Positions 6,624 through 13,909 are shown, counted from the first letter of the stretch. The stretch is 39,520 nucleotides of DNA from Anaerolineae bacterium (GCA_028285185.1 JANQQD010000138.1:1-39520); one strand, 5' to 3'. The notes: generated by a model from the letters alone, not told the origin. A program made the numbers and translations.

Positions 6624-8126
6624 ATGCGTATCGTTCGATTACACAGCAGTTTCGAGAGTTCCACCACGGTGAGTACAACGGAGATTTTCCGCAAGCTGGC
6701 CGGCATGTTCATGAAGCCGGTGACGCTGGCCGTGGATGCCGGCACCCGTTGTGGCGACGTGGTTCCGGCCATGGCGGAGGCGAACGGATCCTGCGTTCTG
6801 GTGACGGGTGGCGACGGGCGCCTGGCGGGCATCGTGACAGATCGCGACATTGCACGGCGCGTCACCTTCAAGACACCGCCGGACGTTCCGATCAGTGCCG
6901 TGATGACCGCACCGGTGCACAAGATCGGTCAGCTGGACTACGCGTACCGTGCGGTGGCCCTGATGCGGCGGCACAACATCCGGCACATCCCAGTTGTGGA
7001 CGACGATGACCGTCCGGTCGGGCTTCTCGACCTGCACGACGCCCTGGCGCTGACATCCGACCAGATGATGGACCAGATCGACAGTCTGTCGGCGGAGGGA
7101 ACCCAGGACAGCCTTCGCGCCGTTAAGGCGGCGCAGGTGGGCTTGGCCCAGGAATTGTTCGACGAGCACGTTCCGGCGCATGAGATCCAGCAGCTGCTGA
7201 CCGACATCAACAACGACATCTATCGTCGCGTCGTGGCGTCCGCACTGAAGGCGATGGAGGCCGAAGGCAAGGGCACGCCGCCGGTGGAGTTTGCCGTGCT
7301 GGTGATGGGCTCGGGCGGCCGTGGGGAGAACTTCCTGTTCCCCGATCAGGACAACGGCTTCATCCTGGCCGACTATCCCGATGCCGACCACACGGCGATC
7401 GATGAATTCTTCATCGACCTCGCCGAACGGATGACGACGGAACTGGATGCCATCGGCTTTCCGCTGTGCCGCGGGAATGTGATGGCCATCAATCCGGTCT
7501 GGCGCAAGACCGCGGCCCAGTGGCGTGACCAGACGGTGATGTGGTCGCGCAAGCGCAACTTCCTTGCCGCGCGCCTGTTCGACCTCTTTTTCGACTTCCG
7601 GTCGGTCAGCGGGCGCCATGATCTGGCGTTCGAGCTGCGCCGGCACGTGACCGAGGTGATGGCGCGGTCGCAAGGCTTCCTGCATGAACTCTACCGCAAC
7701 ACCGGCGATCACGGCATTCCGCTGGGCTGGTTCAACCGGCTGCTGTTGGAACGCGACGGTGAGGGGCACAACGGCCGGCTGAACCTTAAGCTGGGGGCGC
7801 TCTTGCCACTGGTCGAAGGTATGCGCCTTCTTGCGCTGAAGTCGGGCATTGCCGATACCACGACGCTCGGCCGGATCGCCGCGCTTGGCGAACGGGACGC
7901 GCTGGCGCCCGACGATTGCGACTATCTGGCGGACGCCTTCCGACAGTTCACGACGTTCCTCTTGCGCCAGCAGATCGAGGACTTTCAGAGCGATCGCGAG
8001 GTCGGGTACTACATCTACCCGAACGAGATGTTGAAGCGAGAGCACGATCAGCTGATCGATGCGCTGAAATCCGTCGACAATCTGAAGACTAAACTGCGTG
8101 TCGAGTTCACGGCCGATGTGTTCTAG
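6624..8126 (+). CDS. CBS-pair DUF294 putative nucleotidyltransferase (copy 2)
   Basis: From the ATG at 6624 the protein has 500 residues: a CBS pair (about 30-85 and 90-145), a helical linker, a GlnD-like nucleotidyltransferase domain with GSGGRGE at 229-235 and D241-Q-D243, and the C-terminal DUF294 helical domain with the LKLGALLPLVEG segment. Catalytic residues are intact. I chose 6624 because GAAGGCGG lies ten bases upstream and because the longer reading (from 6552) would begin against a repeat block; GTG at 6669 is also possible. It shares architecture and motifs with the gene at 2742-4241 but differs clearly in sequence, so it is an older paralogue and not a recent duplication. It is divergent from the exonuclease operon and precedes a symporter gene, suggesting a role in controlling uptake. 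Confidence 0.87.
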   Translation: MRIVRLHSSFESSTTVSTTEIFRKLAGMFMKPVTLAVDAGTRCGDVVPAMAEANGSCVLVTGGDGRLAGIVTDRDIARRVTFKTPPDVPISAVMTAPVHKIGQLDYAYRAVALMRRHNIRHIPVVDDDDRPVGLLDLHDALALTSDQMMDQIDSLSAEGTQDSLRAVKAAQVGLAQELFDEHVPAHEIQQLLTDINNDIYRRVVASALKAMEAEGKGTPPVEFAVLVMGSGGRGENFLFPDQDNGFILADYPDADHTAIDEFFIDLAERMTTELDAIGFPLCRGNVMAINPVWRKTAAQWRDQTVMWSRKRNFLAARLFDLFFDFRSVSGRHDLAFELRRHVTEVMARSQGFLHELYRNTGDHGIPLGWFNRLLLERDGEGHNGRLNLKLGALLPLVEGMRLLALKSGIADTTTLGRIAALGERDALAPDDCDYLADAFRQFTTFLLRQQIEDFQSDREVGYYIYPNEMLKREHDQLIDALKSVDNLKTKLRVEFTADVF

Positions 8127-8704
8127 ACAGTCTGTACGCAGGCACGTCTAGGACTCGCTAGGTAAGCATACACGCCGTAAATCGCCCCACGCGGCGGCGA
8201 TTTCACCGACTGGATAATTGGCTGCCCGCGCGAACGACTCGCAGGCACTGGCTCGTACCGCCAAAGGACACACGCAGAAGCGTCCGCAAAAGAGACGACC
8301 CCCATTCCTACCACGATTTCTTCGGCGAAGAAACTCTACTGGGATGTTGCGCTCAACTTCGCAGTCGTAGTAGCTTTTTTCCGACGGGCTCACGATTGCA
8401 TAACTTCCTTGCGCGTCCGCAGTGGCGTCCGCCGATCGATCGTAACCAAATCTCATAAAAGCGACCGGTCGTTGTGAACTCGCTGTCGGCTGCTGTGCCT
8501 AAAAGGGAAGGGCAGTCGGATGATAGGCCCACCCCACCTCAGAGAGTCGTCTGTAAAGGGCGCATTGGGTGGGTCCCAAACCACTGGCGTTAGCGACCTG
8601 ATGGGACGTTTTAGGGTTTGAGTTCCATCGAGGCCGCCATCGCTTAGGGGGCGAGGCGATACGACGTGATCGTCCCTGGCTGACCACAGCGGGAGGTAAA
8701 TGCC
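8127..8704. other. 578-base intergenic region upstream of the first symporter
   Basis: No supportable gene was found; open frames on the minus strand across it (for example 8148-8456) have no family resemblance or ribosome-binding site. Contents: a hairpin at 8179-8203, a T6 run near 8385, the motif GCGACCGGTC at 8461-8470 (also at 6498-6507), and complementary CCCACCC (8528-8534) and GGGTGGG (8567-8573) that could pair across a 32-base loop. The end carries a strong ribosome-binding site, GGGAGGT (8691-8697). The length leaves room for a structured leader or a small RNA. Confidence 0.4.
8179..8203 (+). terminator. Hairpin downstream of DUF294 copy 2, possible terminator
   Basis: AAATCGCC (8179-8186) pairs perfectly with GGCGATTT (8196-8203) around a nine-base loop, 52 bases after the DUF294 stop. 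The stem ends in A/T runs as in bidirectional terminators, but only three T residues follow the GC core, so termination efficiency is doubtful. Confidence 0.35.
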
Positions 8705-10924
8705 GTGGAAGCAAAAGTAATATGGCTATTTGTCTTCGTAGGACTCTATTGGGCCTATTGTATATCAATGGGCATCAAGGGTATGCGGATGACAAAGACG
8801 GCCAGCGACTACTTCATCGCCGGCCGCCGGCTGTCGATGTGGGTGTTCATTCTGGCAGCAACCGCGACGTCCTTCTCGGGCTGGACGTTCATGGGCCATC
8901 CCGGATTGGTCTACCGTGACGGGTTCCAGTACGCTTACGCGTCTTTCTATGTGATCACCATCCCGTTCACGGGCGTCATCTTCCTCAAACGTCAGTGGAT
9001 GATCGGCAAGCGCTTCGGCTATGTCACGCCGGGCGAAATGCTCTCCGACTACTACCAGGGCGATTTCATTCGTATCCTGGTCGTCTTCGTGGCGCTCCTG
9101 TTCTCGATCCCCTATCTGGGCGTGCAGCTCGGCGCGTCCGGCTTCCTGTTCCAGGTCCTCACCGACAACCTGGTCCCGAAGGACATCGGGATGTGGATCC
9201 TGTCGCTGGTGGTGCTGATCTACGTGGCATCCGGGGGGCTGAGAGCCGTGGCCTACGTGGACACGGTGCAGTGTATCCTGCTTGGGCTCGGCATCGTCGT
9301 TACCGGCATCATCGCGCTGTCGGCGATCGGTGGCTGGGGAGCGCTCAATGAGGGCTTCGGCCAGTTGGCGACGGCGCAGAGCGCGCAGGAGGGGGCAACC
9401 TGGGTGAACCGCTGGCAGGGGGGCGAGTACAACTCGTATTTCGCAATTCCCGGCGTGGTTCAGTTTACTGCCGGCTTGGGCAAAGAAACGCCTGTCGGCG
9501 GGCTTTGGACCGGCATCATGGTGCTCAGCTATATGTGGGCGCTGATGGGCATCCAGTCGGCTCCTGCCTTCACCATGTGGGCGTTCGGCAACCGCAATCC
9601 GCAGCCGTTCGCGCCACAGCAGGTGTGGGCCTCCTCGTTCTGCATCGGTCTGATCCTGTTCTTCTTCACCGCGTTCCAGGGCATGGGCGCGCATCTCTTG
9701 GGGGCCAACCCGCTGGTCAACGAGAACGAAGAGCTGTGGCAGGGCATGATCGACCGCGGCACGGCCGAGGTCTACGAATGGCCGGAGAACGCCTTAGAGC
9801 TCTATACCTCTGAGGAGAATGCCGATCAGAACTTCATCCGCCAGATCGATACGCGCCAGATCATCGCCCTTATCGGGGATGGCGGTCTGGTGGCGCAGCG
9901 TGAGGCGGGCACCGCGGCCATGGATGCCTTCAAGGAAGGCGACGAGGCCGCCCTTGAGGGAGCGACCTACTACCATCTGGTCGTGCCTGAGTCGGTCGCC
10001 GGTGCCCCGGACAGCATCGTCCCGTACTACTTCAACCATATCGCCGATGCGGCGCCGTGGCTGGTGGGACTGCTGGCGGTCTGCGCTCTGGCAGCGATGC
10101 AGTCGACGGGTGCTGCCTATATGTCCACGGCAGGATCGATCCTGACGCGCGACCTCTATAAGCGGTATCTCAATCCGACGGCTTCGCACGCCACCCAGAA
10201 GCTGTTTGGCCGCATGGGTGTCGCGTTCATCGTCGTGTCCGCACTGATCGTGGCGACGGTGTCGTCCGACGCACTGGTGCTGTTGGGCGGTCTGGCGGTT
10301 GCCTTCGGGTTCCAGATGTGGGTGTCGCTGGCAGGCATCTGCTGGATCCCGTGGATCACCCGTCAGGGCGCAAGCTGGGGCCTGTTCTTCGGCCTGCTCG
10401 GCGTGATCTTCACGGAGAGCTTCGGCATCCAGATCCTCGGCGCTCTGGGCCTGGATCTCTGGGGCCGGTGGCCGTGGACGATCCACTCCGCCGGTTGGGG
10501 CATGCTCCTGAACGCGTCGGTCTGCATCATCGTGTCGGCGATGACGCAGGACGAAGCAGCACGGGCCCACAGGATGACGTTCCACAACTTCCTGCGGGAG
10601 CACACGGCCATCTCAGAGGCGAAGAAGAAGCTCGTCCCGCTGGGATGGACCGCGGCGATTGCCTGGTCGATCTTCGGCATCGGGCCGGGCGCCGTCATTG
10701 GCAACACGATTTTCGGTGCGCCGAACGCGCCGGAAACCTGGGTCTTCGGTATCCCGTCGATCTGGGCCTGGCAGATCCTCTTCTGGGTCTTGGGCGTGGC
10801 CATGATGTGGCTGCTTGCCTACAAGCTGGAGATGTCGACGGTCCCAGCGCGCGAGATCGAGGCGCTGACCGAGGATATCGGCGATCTGGCCGGCGGCCGC
10901 CGGCCGGCGGGCGGCGGCGACTGA
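8705..10924 (+). CDS. Sodium:solute symporter (SSS family) with a large soluble insertion
   Basis: This 739-aa inner-membrane transporter has about 13-14 hydrophobic segments. SSS hallmarks are the N-terminal SDYFIAGRRLSMW, the GWTFMGHPG region, the GGLRAVAYVDTVQ segment (near 177-189) and ALAAMQSTGAAYMSTAGS (461-478), which matches the sodium-site helix of the family. Between hydrophobic segments ending near 335 and starting near 450 lies a mostly hydrophilic, acidic stretch of about 110 residues that is not needed for the standard fold. The substrate cannot be read from sequence; carboxylate or amino-acid uptake with Na+ is typical. The GTG start follows GGGAGGT by seven bases. A strong terminator follows. 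Acetate permease (ActP) is a distant relative, but the insertion argues for a separate subfamily. Confidence 0.88.
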   Translation: MEAKVIWLFVFVGLYWAYCISMGIKGMRMTKTASDYFIAGRRLSMWVFILAATATSFSGWTFMGHPGLVYRDGFQYAYASFYVITIPFTGVIFLKRQWMIGKRFGYVTPGEMLSDYYQGDFIRILVVFVALLFSIPYLGVQLGASGFLFQVLTDNLVPKDIGMWILSLVVLIYVASGGLRAVAYVDTVQCILLGLGIVVTGIIALSAIGGWGALNEGFGQLATAQSAQEGATWVNRWQGGEYNSYFAIPGVVQFTAGLGKETPVGGLWTGIMVLSYMWALMGIQSAPAFTMWAFGNRNPQPFAPQQVWASSFCIGLILFFFTAFQGMGAHLLGANPLVNENEELWQGMIDRGTAEVYEWPENALELYTSEENADQNFIRQIDTRQIIALIGDGGLVAQREAGTAAMDAFKEGDEAALEGATYYHLVVPESVAGAPDSIVPYYFNHIADAAPWLVGLLAVCALAAMQSTGAAYMSTAGSILTRDLYKRYLNPTASHATQKLFGRMGVAFIVVSALIVATVSSDALVLLGGLAVAFGFQMWVSLAGICWIPWITRQGASWGLFFGLLGVIFTESFGIQILGALGLDLWGRWPWTIHSAGWGMLLNASVCIIVSAMTQDEAARAHRMTFHNFLREHTAISEAKKKLVPLGWTAAIAWSIFGIGPGAVIGNTIFGAPNAPETWVFGIPSIWAWQILFWVLGVAMMWLLAYKLEMSTVPAREIEALTEDIGDLAGGRRPAGGGD

Positions 10925-10952
10925 CCGCCAGCAAGGTCGCTTGTACTTGTAC

Positions 10953-10986
10953 GGGGAGGGGCCGATGGCCCCTCCCTCTCTGTTTT
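10953..10986 (+). terminator. Rho-independent terminator after the symporter
   Basis: GGGAGGGGCC (10954-10963) pairs with GGCCCCTCCC (10967-10976) over a three-base GAT loop, followed by TCTCTGTTTT. It lies 30 bases after the symporter stop and before the next same-strand genes, so it may end the transcript or lower expression of the downstream small genes. Confidence 0.85.
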
Positions 10987-11053
10987 CCCCGGACATGGCC
11001 GTAGGACTTCGCCGTGATCCTGTGGGATGGGTGATGCCGAGAACAGGCCGGCA

Positions 11054-11296
11054 ATGGAATCGATCCTCACAGAAGACTACATGTGGCTTTGGGCGGCCGC
11101 CTTGGCCGTGGCGCTGTTCTTCCCGGCGCGGCGGCTGATCTGGATGATGAGCGTCAACCGGGCGGCGCGTAAGCTGGGCAGACCCGATATCGGCGAGGAA
11201 GAGCGGCAGCGGCTGAGAAAGCGGGCTGGCATCACCGCAGCGCTTGCGTGTTACATCATCGCGCTTCTCTACACCTGGACTCTGTTCAAGGCTTGA
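11054..11296 (+). CDS. Small single-pass or two-pass membrane protein following the symporter
   Basis: From ATG at 11054 the product has 80 residues: a first hydrophobic helix (about 9-25), a basic/acidic amphipathic middle with RAARKLGRPDIGEEERQRLR, and a second hydrophobic helix near the C-terminus (about 59-77). I do not recognise a family. It ends three bases before the TPR gene start, so the two are almost certainly co-transcribed. An in-frame ATG at 11027 would add nine residues. Its position after a symporter suggests an accessory role, which is inference only. Confidence 0.7.
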   Translation: MESILTEDYMWLWAAALAVALFFPARRLIWMMSVNRAARKLGRPDIGEEERQRLRKRAGITAALACYIIALLYTWTLFKA

Positions 11297-11299
11297 TCG

Positions 11300-11905
11300 A
11301 TGCAGCTACCCGTAAGCGGACGAACACTCGGTCTCATGCTTCTTGTGATGCTGGGCGTCGGGATTCTGACCATCGGCGTGGACTATTTCGACACGCCGCC
11401 CGGCGACTATGAGGTGCGCAAGGGTGACATCCATCTGTCTTCCGGAGAATGGGAGCAGGCCCTGGAAGACTTTGACGCGGCCCTGGTCGCACAGCCGGAC
11501 CACCGTGGAGCCCTCATGGGCCGGGGCATCGCATTTCTGCAGATGGAGCGCTATGACGAGGCAGAGGCCGAGTTCCAGTACCTGATCGACTTCCTGGAAG
11601 GGACGCTGGTCGAGGACGATACCACAGGCCGCGGCGCGCTGGCCGCAGCCTATGCCAATCTCGGCATCCTTTATGACCGCACGGGCCGTCACGAACAGGC
11701 GCTGGAAAGCTATGTCAGCTCCGTCCAGGTTGATCGCGAGTCGGTGGAAGGCCCGGGCATTATGCACCGCATCATCCACAATCCCGAACCGTCCAGTGTT
11801 GAGAACCGGATCCGCCATCTGGTCAGCCAGTTCGAACTGCCGGAGGAGGAGAGGGTCTTCACCATGCCGGAGATCGACGAGCAGCAGCGGATGCACAAAC
11901 CCTGA
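11300..11905 (+). CDS. Membrane-anchored TPR-repeat protein
   Basis: This 201-aa protein has an uncleaved-looking N-terminal hydrophobic segment (about 9-27) followed by TPR motifs. The clear ones start near GDIHLSSGEWEQALEDFDAA, continue with GRGIAFLQMERYDEAEAEF, and resume at YANLGILYDRTGRHEQALESY after a short acidic insertion. The rest of the protein is probably periplasmic. TPR units usually mount protein partners, so it may scaffold the neighbouring transporter or an envelope complex, but no partner can be named. It starts three bases after the preceding small gene. Confidence 0.8.
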   Translation: MQLPVSGRTLGLMLLVMLGVGILTIGVDYFDTPPGDYEVRKGDIHLSSGEWEQALEDFDAALVAQPDHRGALMGRGIAFLQMERYDEAEAEFQYLIDFLEGTLVEDDTTGRGALAAAYANLGILYDRTGRHEQALESYVSSVQVDRESVEGPGIMHRIIHNPEPSSVENRIRHLVSQFELPEEERVFTMPEIDEQQRMHKP

Positions 11906-11908
11906 GGC

Positions 11909-11933
11909 TTGGCCCAGAGGTTTGGCCCAGAGG
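11909..11933. repeat. Two tandem copies of a 13-base unit
   Basis: TTGGCCCAGAGG occurs at 11909-11920 and 11922-11933, directly after the TPR stop and in the short gap before the convergent small membrane gene. It may be simple slippage; no terminator is evident here. Confidence 0.6.
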
Positions 11934-11961
11934 CTCGGCGACGTCTTGTGGCCGCAGGCAC

Positions 11962-12162
11962 CTAGAACAGCGCGATTCCCAGGATATCGGTCAGCAGCAC
12001 CAGGAAGAAATAGGTCGCCGCGATCGACCCGAACAACAGGCGGACGATGTCCGTGTTGCCTTCGGCATCCCGGTATCGAATGCCTGACCACGCGATGATC
12101 ACCATGACGATCAGGAAGACGATGTTGATGGGCGTTTCCCACGCCTCCGGAATGCCGAACAT
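11962..12162 (-). CDS. Small two-helix membrane protein, unknown function
   Basis: The 66-residue product has two hydrophobic segments (about 12-28 and 42-63) joined by a charged loop containing RYRDAEGNTD. A GAGG ribosome-binding site lies nine bases before the ATG. There is no recognised family. It is convergent with the TPR gene and lies downstream of another minus-strand unknown, from which it is separated by about 100 bases. Confidence 0.65.
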   Translation of the reverse strand: MFGIPEAWETPINIVFLIVMVIIAWSGIRYRDAEGNTDIVRLLFGSIAATYFFLVLLTDILGIALF

Positions 12163-12261
12163 CCGTACGCGCCTCTAATTCTCTGGTTGTGCTGCAGCTC
12201 CCACTTTAGCGGGCGGTTCAGCACCGTGCGAAGGCACCTTAACCTCTCGGCGGGCAACTGG

Positions 12262-12744
12262 CTAATCGGCGTCGGGATTTACGCCGGTTGGCGGTGCCAC
12301 CTCGGACCGGTCGAAATAGGGGGGCAGCAGGCTGACCCCGTCCTGGCTGACGAGGGCTGCCAGTGCGACCCCGCCGAAGATGACCAGGCCGCACCACAGC
12401 GATGCGAGACAAAACCGCCGGACGCCCTGAGGGACGTGGGTCACATAGTCCCGGTCATAGCGGTGGTAGCTGGGGTCGTTGATGTCGATGCGGCCATAGC
12501 TGTGCTGCTGCAGAACGCTGCGCGCATAATGCCGGGCCCAGACCGGCACGTGCTGGCGCAGCATGTAAGCCGAGAAAAGCGTATCCACGCCCTCAGCCGG
12601 CAGCTCTTCGCCATACCACTGCTTATAGGCCAGCTGCAGAAGCTGGAATTCCCCAATCTGCAGCAGGTTTGCGGCGTCGATGATCTCCGACTTCTCGGAT
12701 TGCTCCTCAAGGTCGGGACGGAAAAAGACGTCGAAGAACCCCAT
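12262..12744 (-). CDS. Unknown protein with one membrane helix (about 160 aa)
   Basis: I do not recognise the family. From ATG at 12744 (GAGGG just upstream) the product begins MGFFDVFFRP, continues with a soluble helical region rich in Gln, Tyr and Glu, has a repeated tyrosine/aspartate stretch (SYHRYDRDY), and ends with one hydrophobic helix (near residues 110-131) and a short polar tail. The predicted layout is a cytosolic domain anchored by a C-terminal helix. In-frame starts at 12771 and 12819 are possible but lack good ribosome-binding sites. It lies among genes flanking two symporters; any link to transport is inference. Confidence 0.72.
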   Translation of the reverse strand: MGFFDVFFRPDLEEQSEKSEIIDAANLLQIGEFQLLQLAYKQWYGEELPAEGVDTLFSAYMLRQHVPVWARHYARSVLQQHSYGRIDINDPSYHRYDRDYVTHVPQGVRRFCLASLWCGLVIFGGVALAALVSQDGVSLLPPYFDRSEVAPPTGVNPDAD

Positions 12745-13044
12745 TACACCCTCGACCCCCGTCAATTCCATTGATCGGCGGCTCGTCGTCCCGCCTTCGT
12801 CTGCAAATCTGTGGGTCATCCGCAGTCGGACAACCGCGTTTCACCGGACAGGTTGGAACAGCCGACCGCGATAAGATGGGTCTTATCACGGCTTTCGAAC
12901 GTAATTATGGCTCTCAATCACACAGATGTTAGACCCGATCGCGTCTCAAACCAAGCGAGGCGCGCCGCACCGCGACGGCGCGCCCTATGCGGCTCCGCGG
13001 CCGGGAACCTCTTCGGGCCCCCGGGCAGTCGGTTGCGCGGCATC
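12745..13044. other. Intergenic region with an inverted repeat
   Basis: Three hundred bases lie between two minus-strand small genes. Apart from a possible N-terminal extension of the downstream gene (to 12819), no coding sequence is supported. It contains the inverted repeat at 12866-12891 and an AT-richer patch near 12880-12925 that could hold the promoter of the downstream gene. Confidence 0.4.
12866..12891. promoter_or_regulatory. Inverted repeat, probable operator or terminator hairpin
   Basis: GATAAGA (12870-12876) and TCTTATC (12881-12887) are perfect complements around TGGG, and after one mismatch the flanks CCG (12866-12868) and CGG (12889-12891) also pair. No T-run follows on either strand, so an operator for the minus-strand gene, whose ATG is about 120 bases away, is more likely than a terminator. 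Confidence 0.45.
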
Positions 13045-13308
13045 CTAGCCGGGCATGGTCTCCGGCGGCTCCGCGACAGCATCGAAGCTCTTCGCCTCGA
13101 ACAGGTAATAACCCTGATGCGTGATGCTGTTCTTCGCCAGCGTCTCGTCGAACGCGACCCTGTCCTCGCCCATTTCGGGAAAGGCGCCGACGCGCTCCAG
13201 CCGGCCGTGGAGGTGGGAAAGCTCTTTCGGCAGCCTGACGGCATGTTCGTCGTCCGTGACGACGAACATGTCCCGATCGCGCTGGCATTGGAAGATGACG
13301 AATCTCAT
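13045..13308 (-). CDS. Small soluble protein of unknown function (87 aa)
   Basis: From ATG at 13308 the product starts MRFVIFQCQRDRDMFVVTDD and is soluble, with alternating hydrophobic residues suggesting a small alpha/beta fold. AGGGG lies about six bases before the ATG. Longer in-frame readings (to 13365) begin with low-complexity residues and are unlikely. I do not recognise a family. It is a single gene on the minus strand, divergent from the DUF4212/symporter operon. Confidence 0.65.
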   Translation of the reverse strand: MRFVIFQCQRDRDMFVVTDDEHAVRLPKELSHLHGRLERVGAFPEMGEDRVAFDETLAKNSITHQGYYLFEAKSFDAVAEPPETMPG

Positions 13309-13633
13309 GACGGTTCCCCTTGTCACCGCTGTTGGCGTGCAACATCGGCCTGCCTGCCGGGACATCGTCGGCGACCGTCATCGACCTGCCGACAGACCGG
13401 CCTGGTCGTTCTTGCCTGCCATCGCATATGGGCCGAAGGCACGTCGTCAGGGATTGCGCTTCCGCCAGGGCGCCATGCAGTTGGCGGGGGCGGTACACCG
13501 CCTTCGAGGGCGCGATACCGTCAATTTTTGCCTTTTGCCATCGCCTCGGCATGGAAATGTCCCAGCGCAACTGCGATACAGGATAGGGGCTAATCCGAAC
13601 ATCCGTTCGCGGCCTGAGGGGGGACAGACACCA
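13309..13633. promoter_or_regulatory. Divergent region upstream of the DUF4212/symporter operon
   Basis: This 325-base region between divergent genes holds no supportable gene. It carries a 14-base inverted repeat (13489-13502), a second pair CCGCCA (13462-13467) and TGGCGG (13482-13487), and a T-rich patch at 13520-13540. A G-rich ribosome-binding site (GAGGGGGGAC, from 13616) precedes the ATG at 13634. I found neither a convincing sigma-70 nor a sigma-54 promoter. Confidence 0.4.
13489..13502. promoter_or_regulatory. Inverted repeat in the symporter-operon promoter region
   Basis: GGCGGT (13489-13494) and ACCGCC (13497-13502) are perfect complements around AC, about 130 bases before the DUF4212 start. 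The half-site size suits a dimeric regulator, but in GC-rich DNA such repeats also arise by chance. Confidence 0.3.
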
Positions 13634-13909
13634 ATGGACGGCTCTCAGCCGATCACGCCTGAAACGGCGGCAAGGCACTGGGGATTGTCGCGGCGTTTGA
13701 TGCTGACGACCCTTGCACTCTGGCTTCTTGGTGGATTGGGCATCCACGTCTTCGTGGAGCCTCTCAACGAGATGGTCTTCCTTGGATTTCCCCTCGGCTT
13801 CTTCGCCGCCGCACAAGGCTCTCTGATCATCTTCCTGATCCTGATCTTCTGGTTCGCGCATCGGCAGAACCGGATCGATGAGGATTGCGGAGTGGCTGAA
13901 GAAGAGTGA
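13634..13909 (+). CDS. DUF4212 sodium/substrate symporter small subunit
   Basis: This 91-aa protein has two membrane helices (about 22-41 and 56-76) and the family signature GFPLGFFAAAQGS (51-63) followed by a basic/acidic C-terminal tail with NRIDEDCGV. DUF4212 proteins are encoded directly before symporters of the VC_2705 subfamily, as here, and are thought to be partner subunits comparable to YjcH with ActP. Its stop codon overlaps the symporter reading frame by about 30 bases, which implies translational coupling. The ATG at 13634 follows a G-rich ribosome-binding site. Confidence 0.92.
   Translation: MDGSQPITPETAARHWGLSRRLMLTTLALWLLGGLGIHVFVEPLNEMVFLGFPLGFFAAAQGSLIIFLILIFWFAHRQNRIDEDCGVAEEE

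Noticed and set aside
8148..8456. 102-codon minus-strand frame in the long intergenic gap
   Set aside because: No ribosome-binding site, odd Cys/Arg composition, and no family resemblance.
13438..13457. Possible sigma-54 promoter (GGCACG then TTGC)
   Set aside because: The spacing between the two elements is ten bases instead of four, so the -24/-12 geometry fails.
12811..13593. 260-codon plus-strand frame across two intergenic regions and the 87-aa gene
   Set aside because: Arg/Pro/Ser-rich, no conserved segments or start signal; the minus-strand 87-aa frame has a better start and composition.
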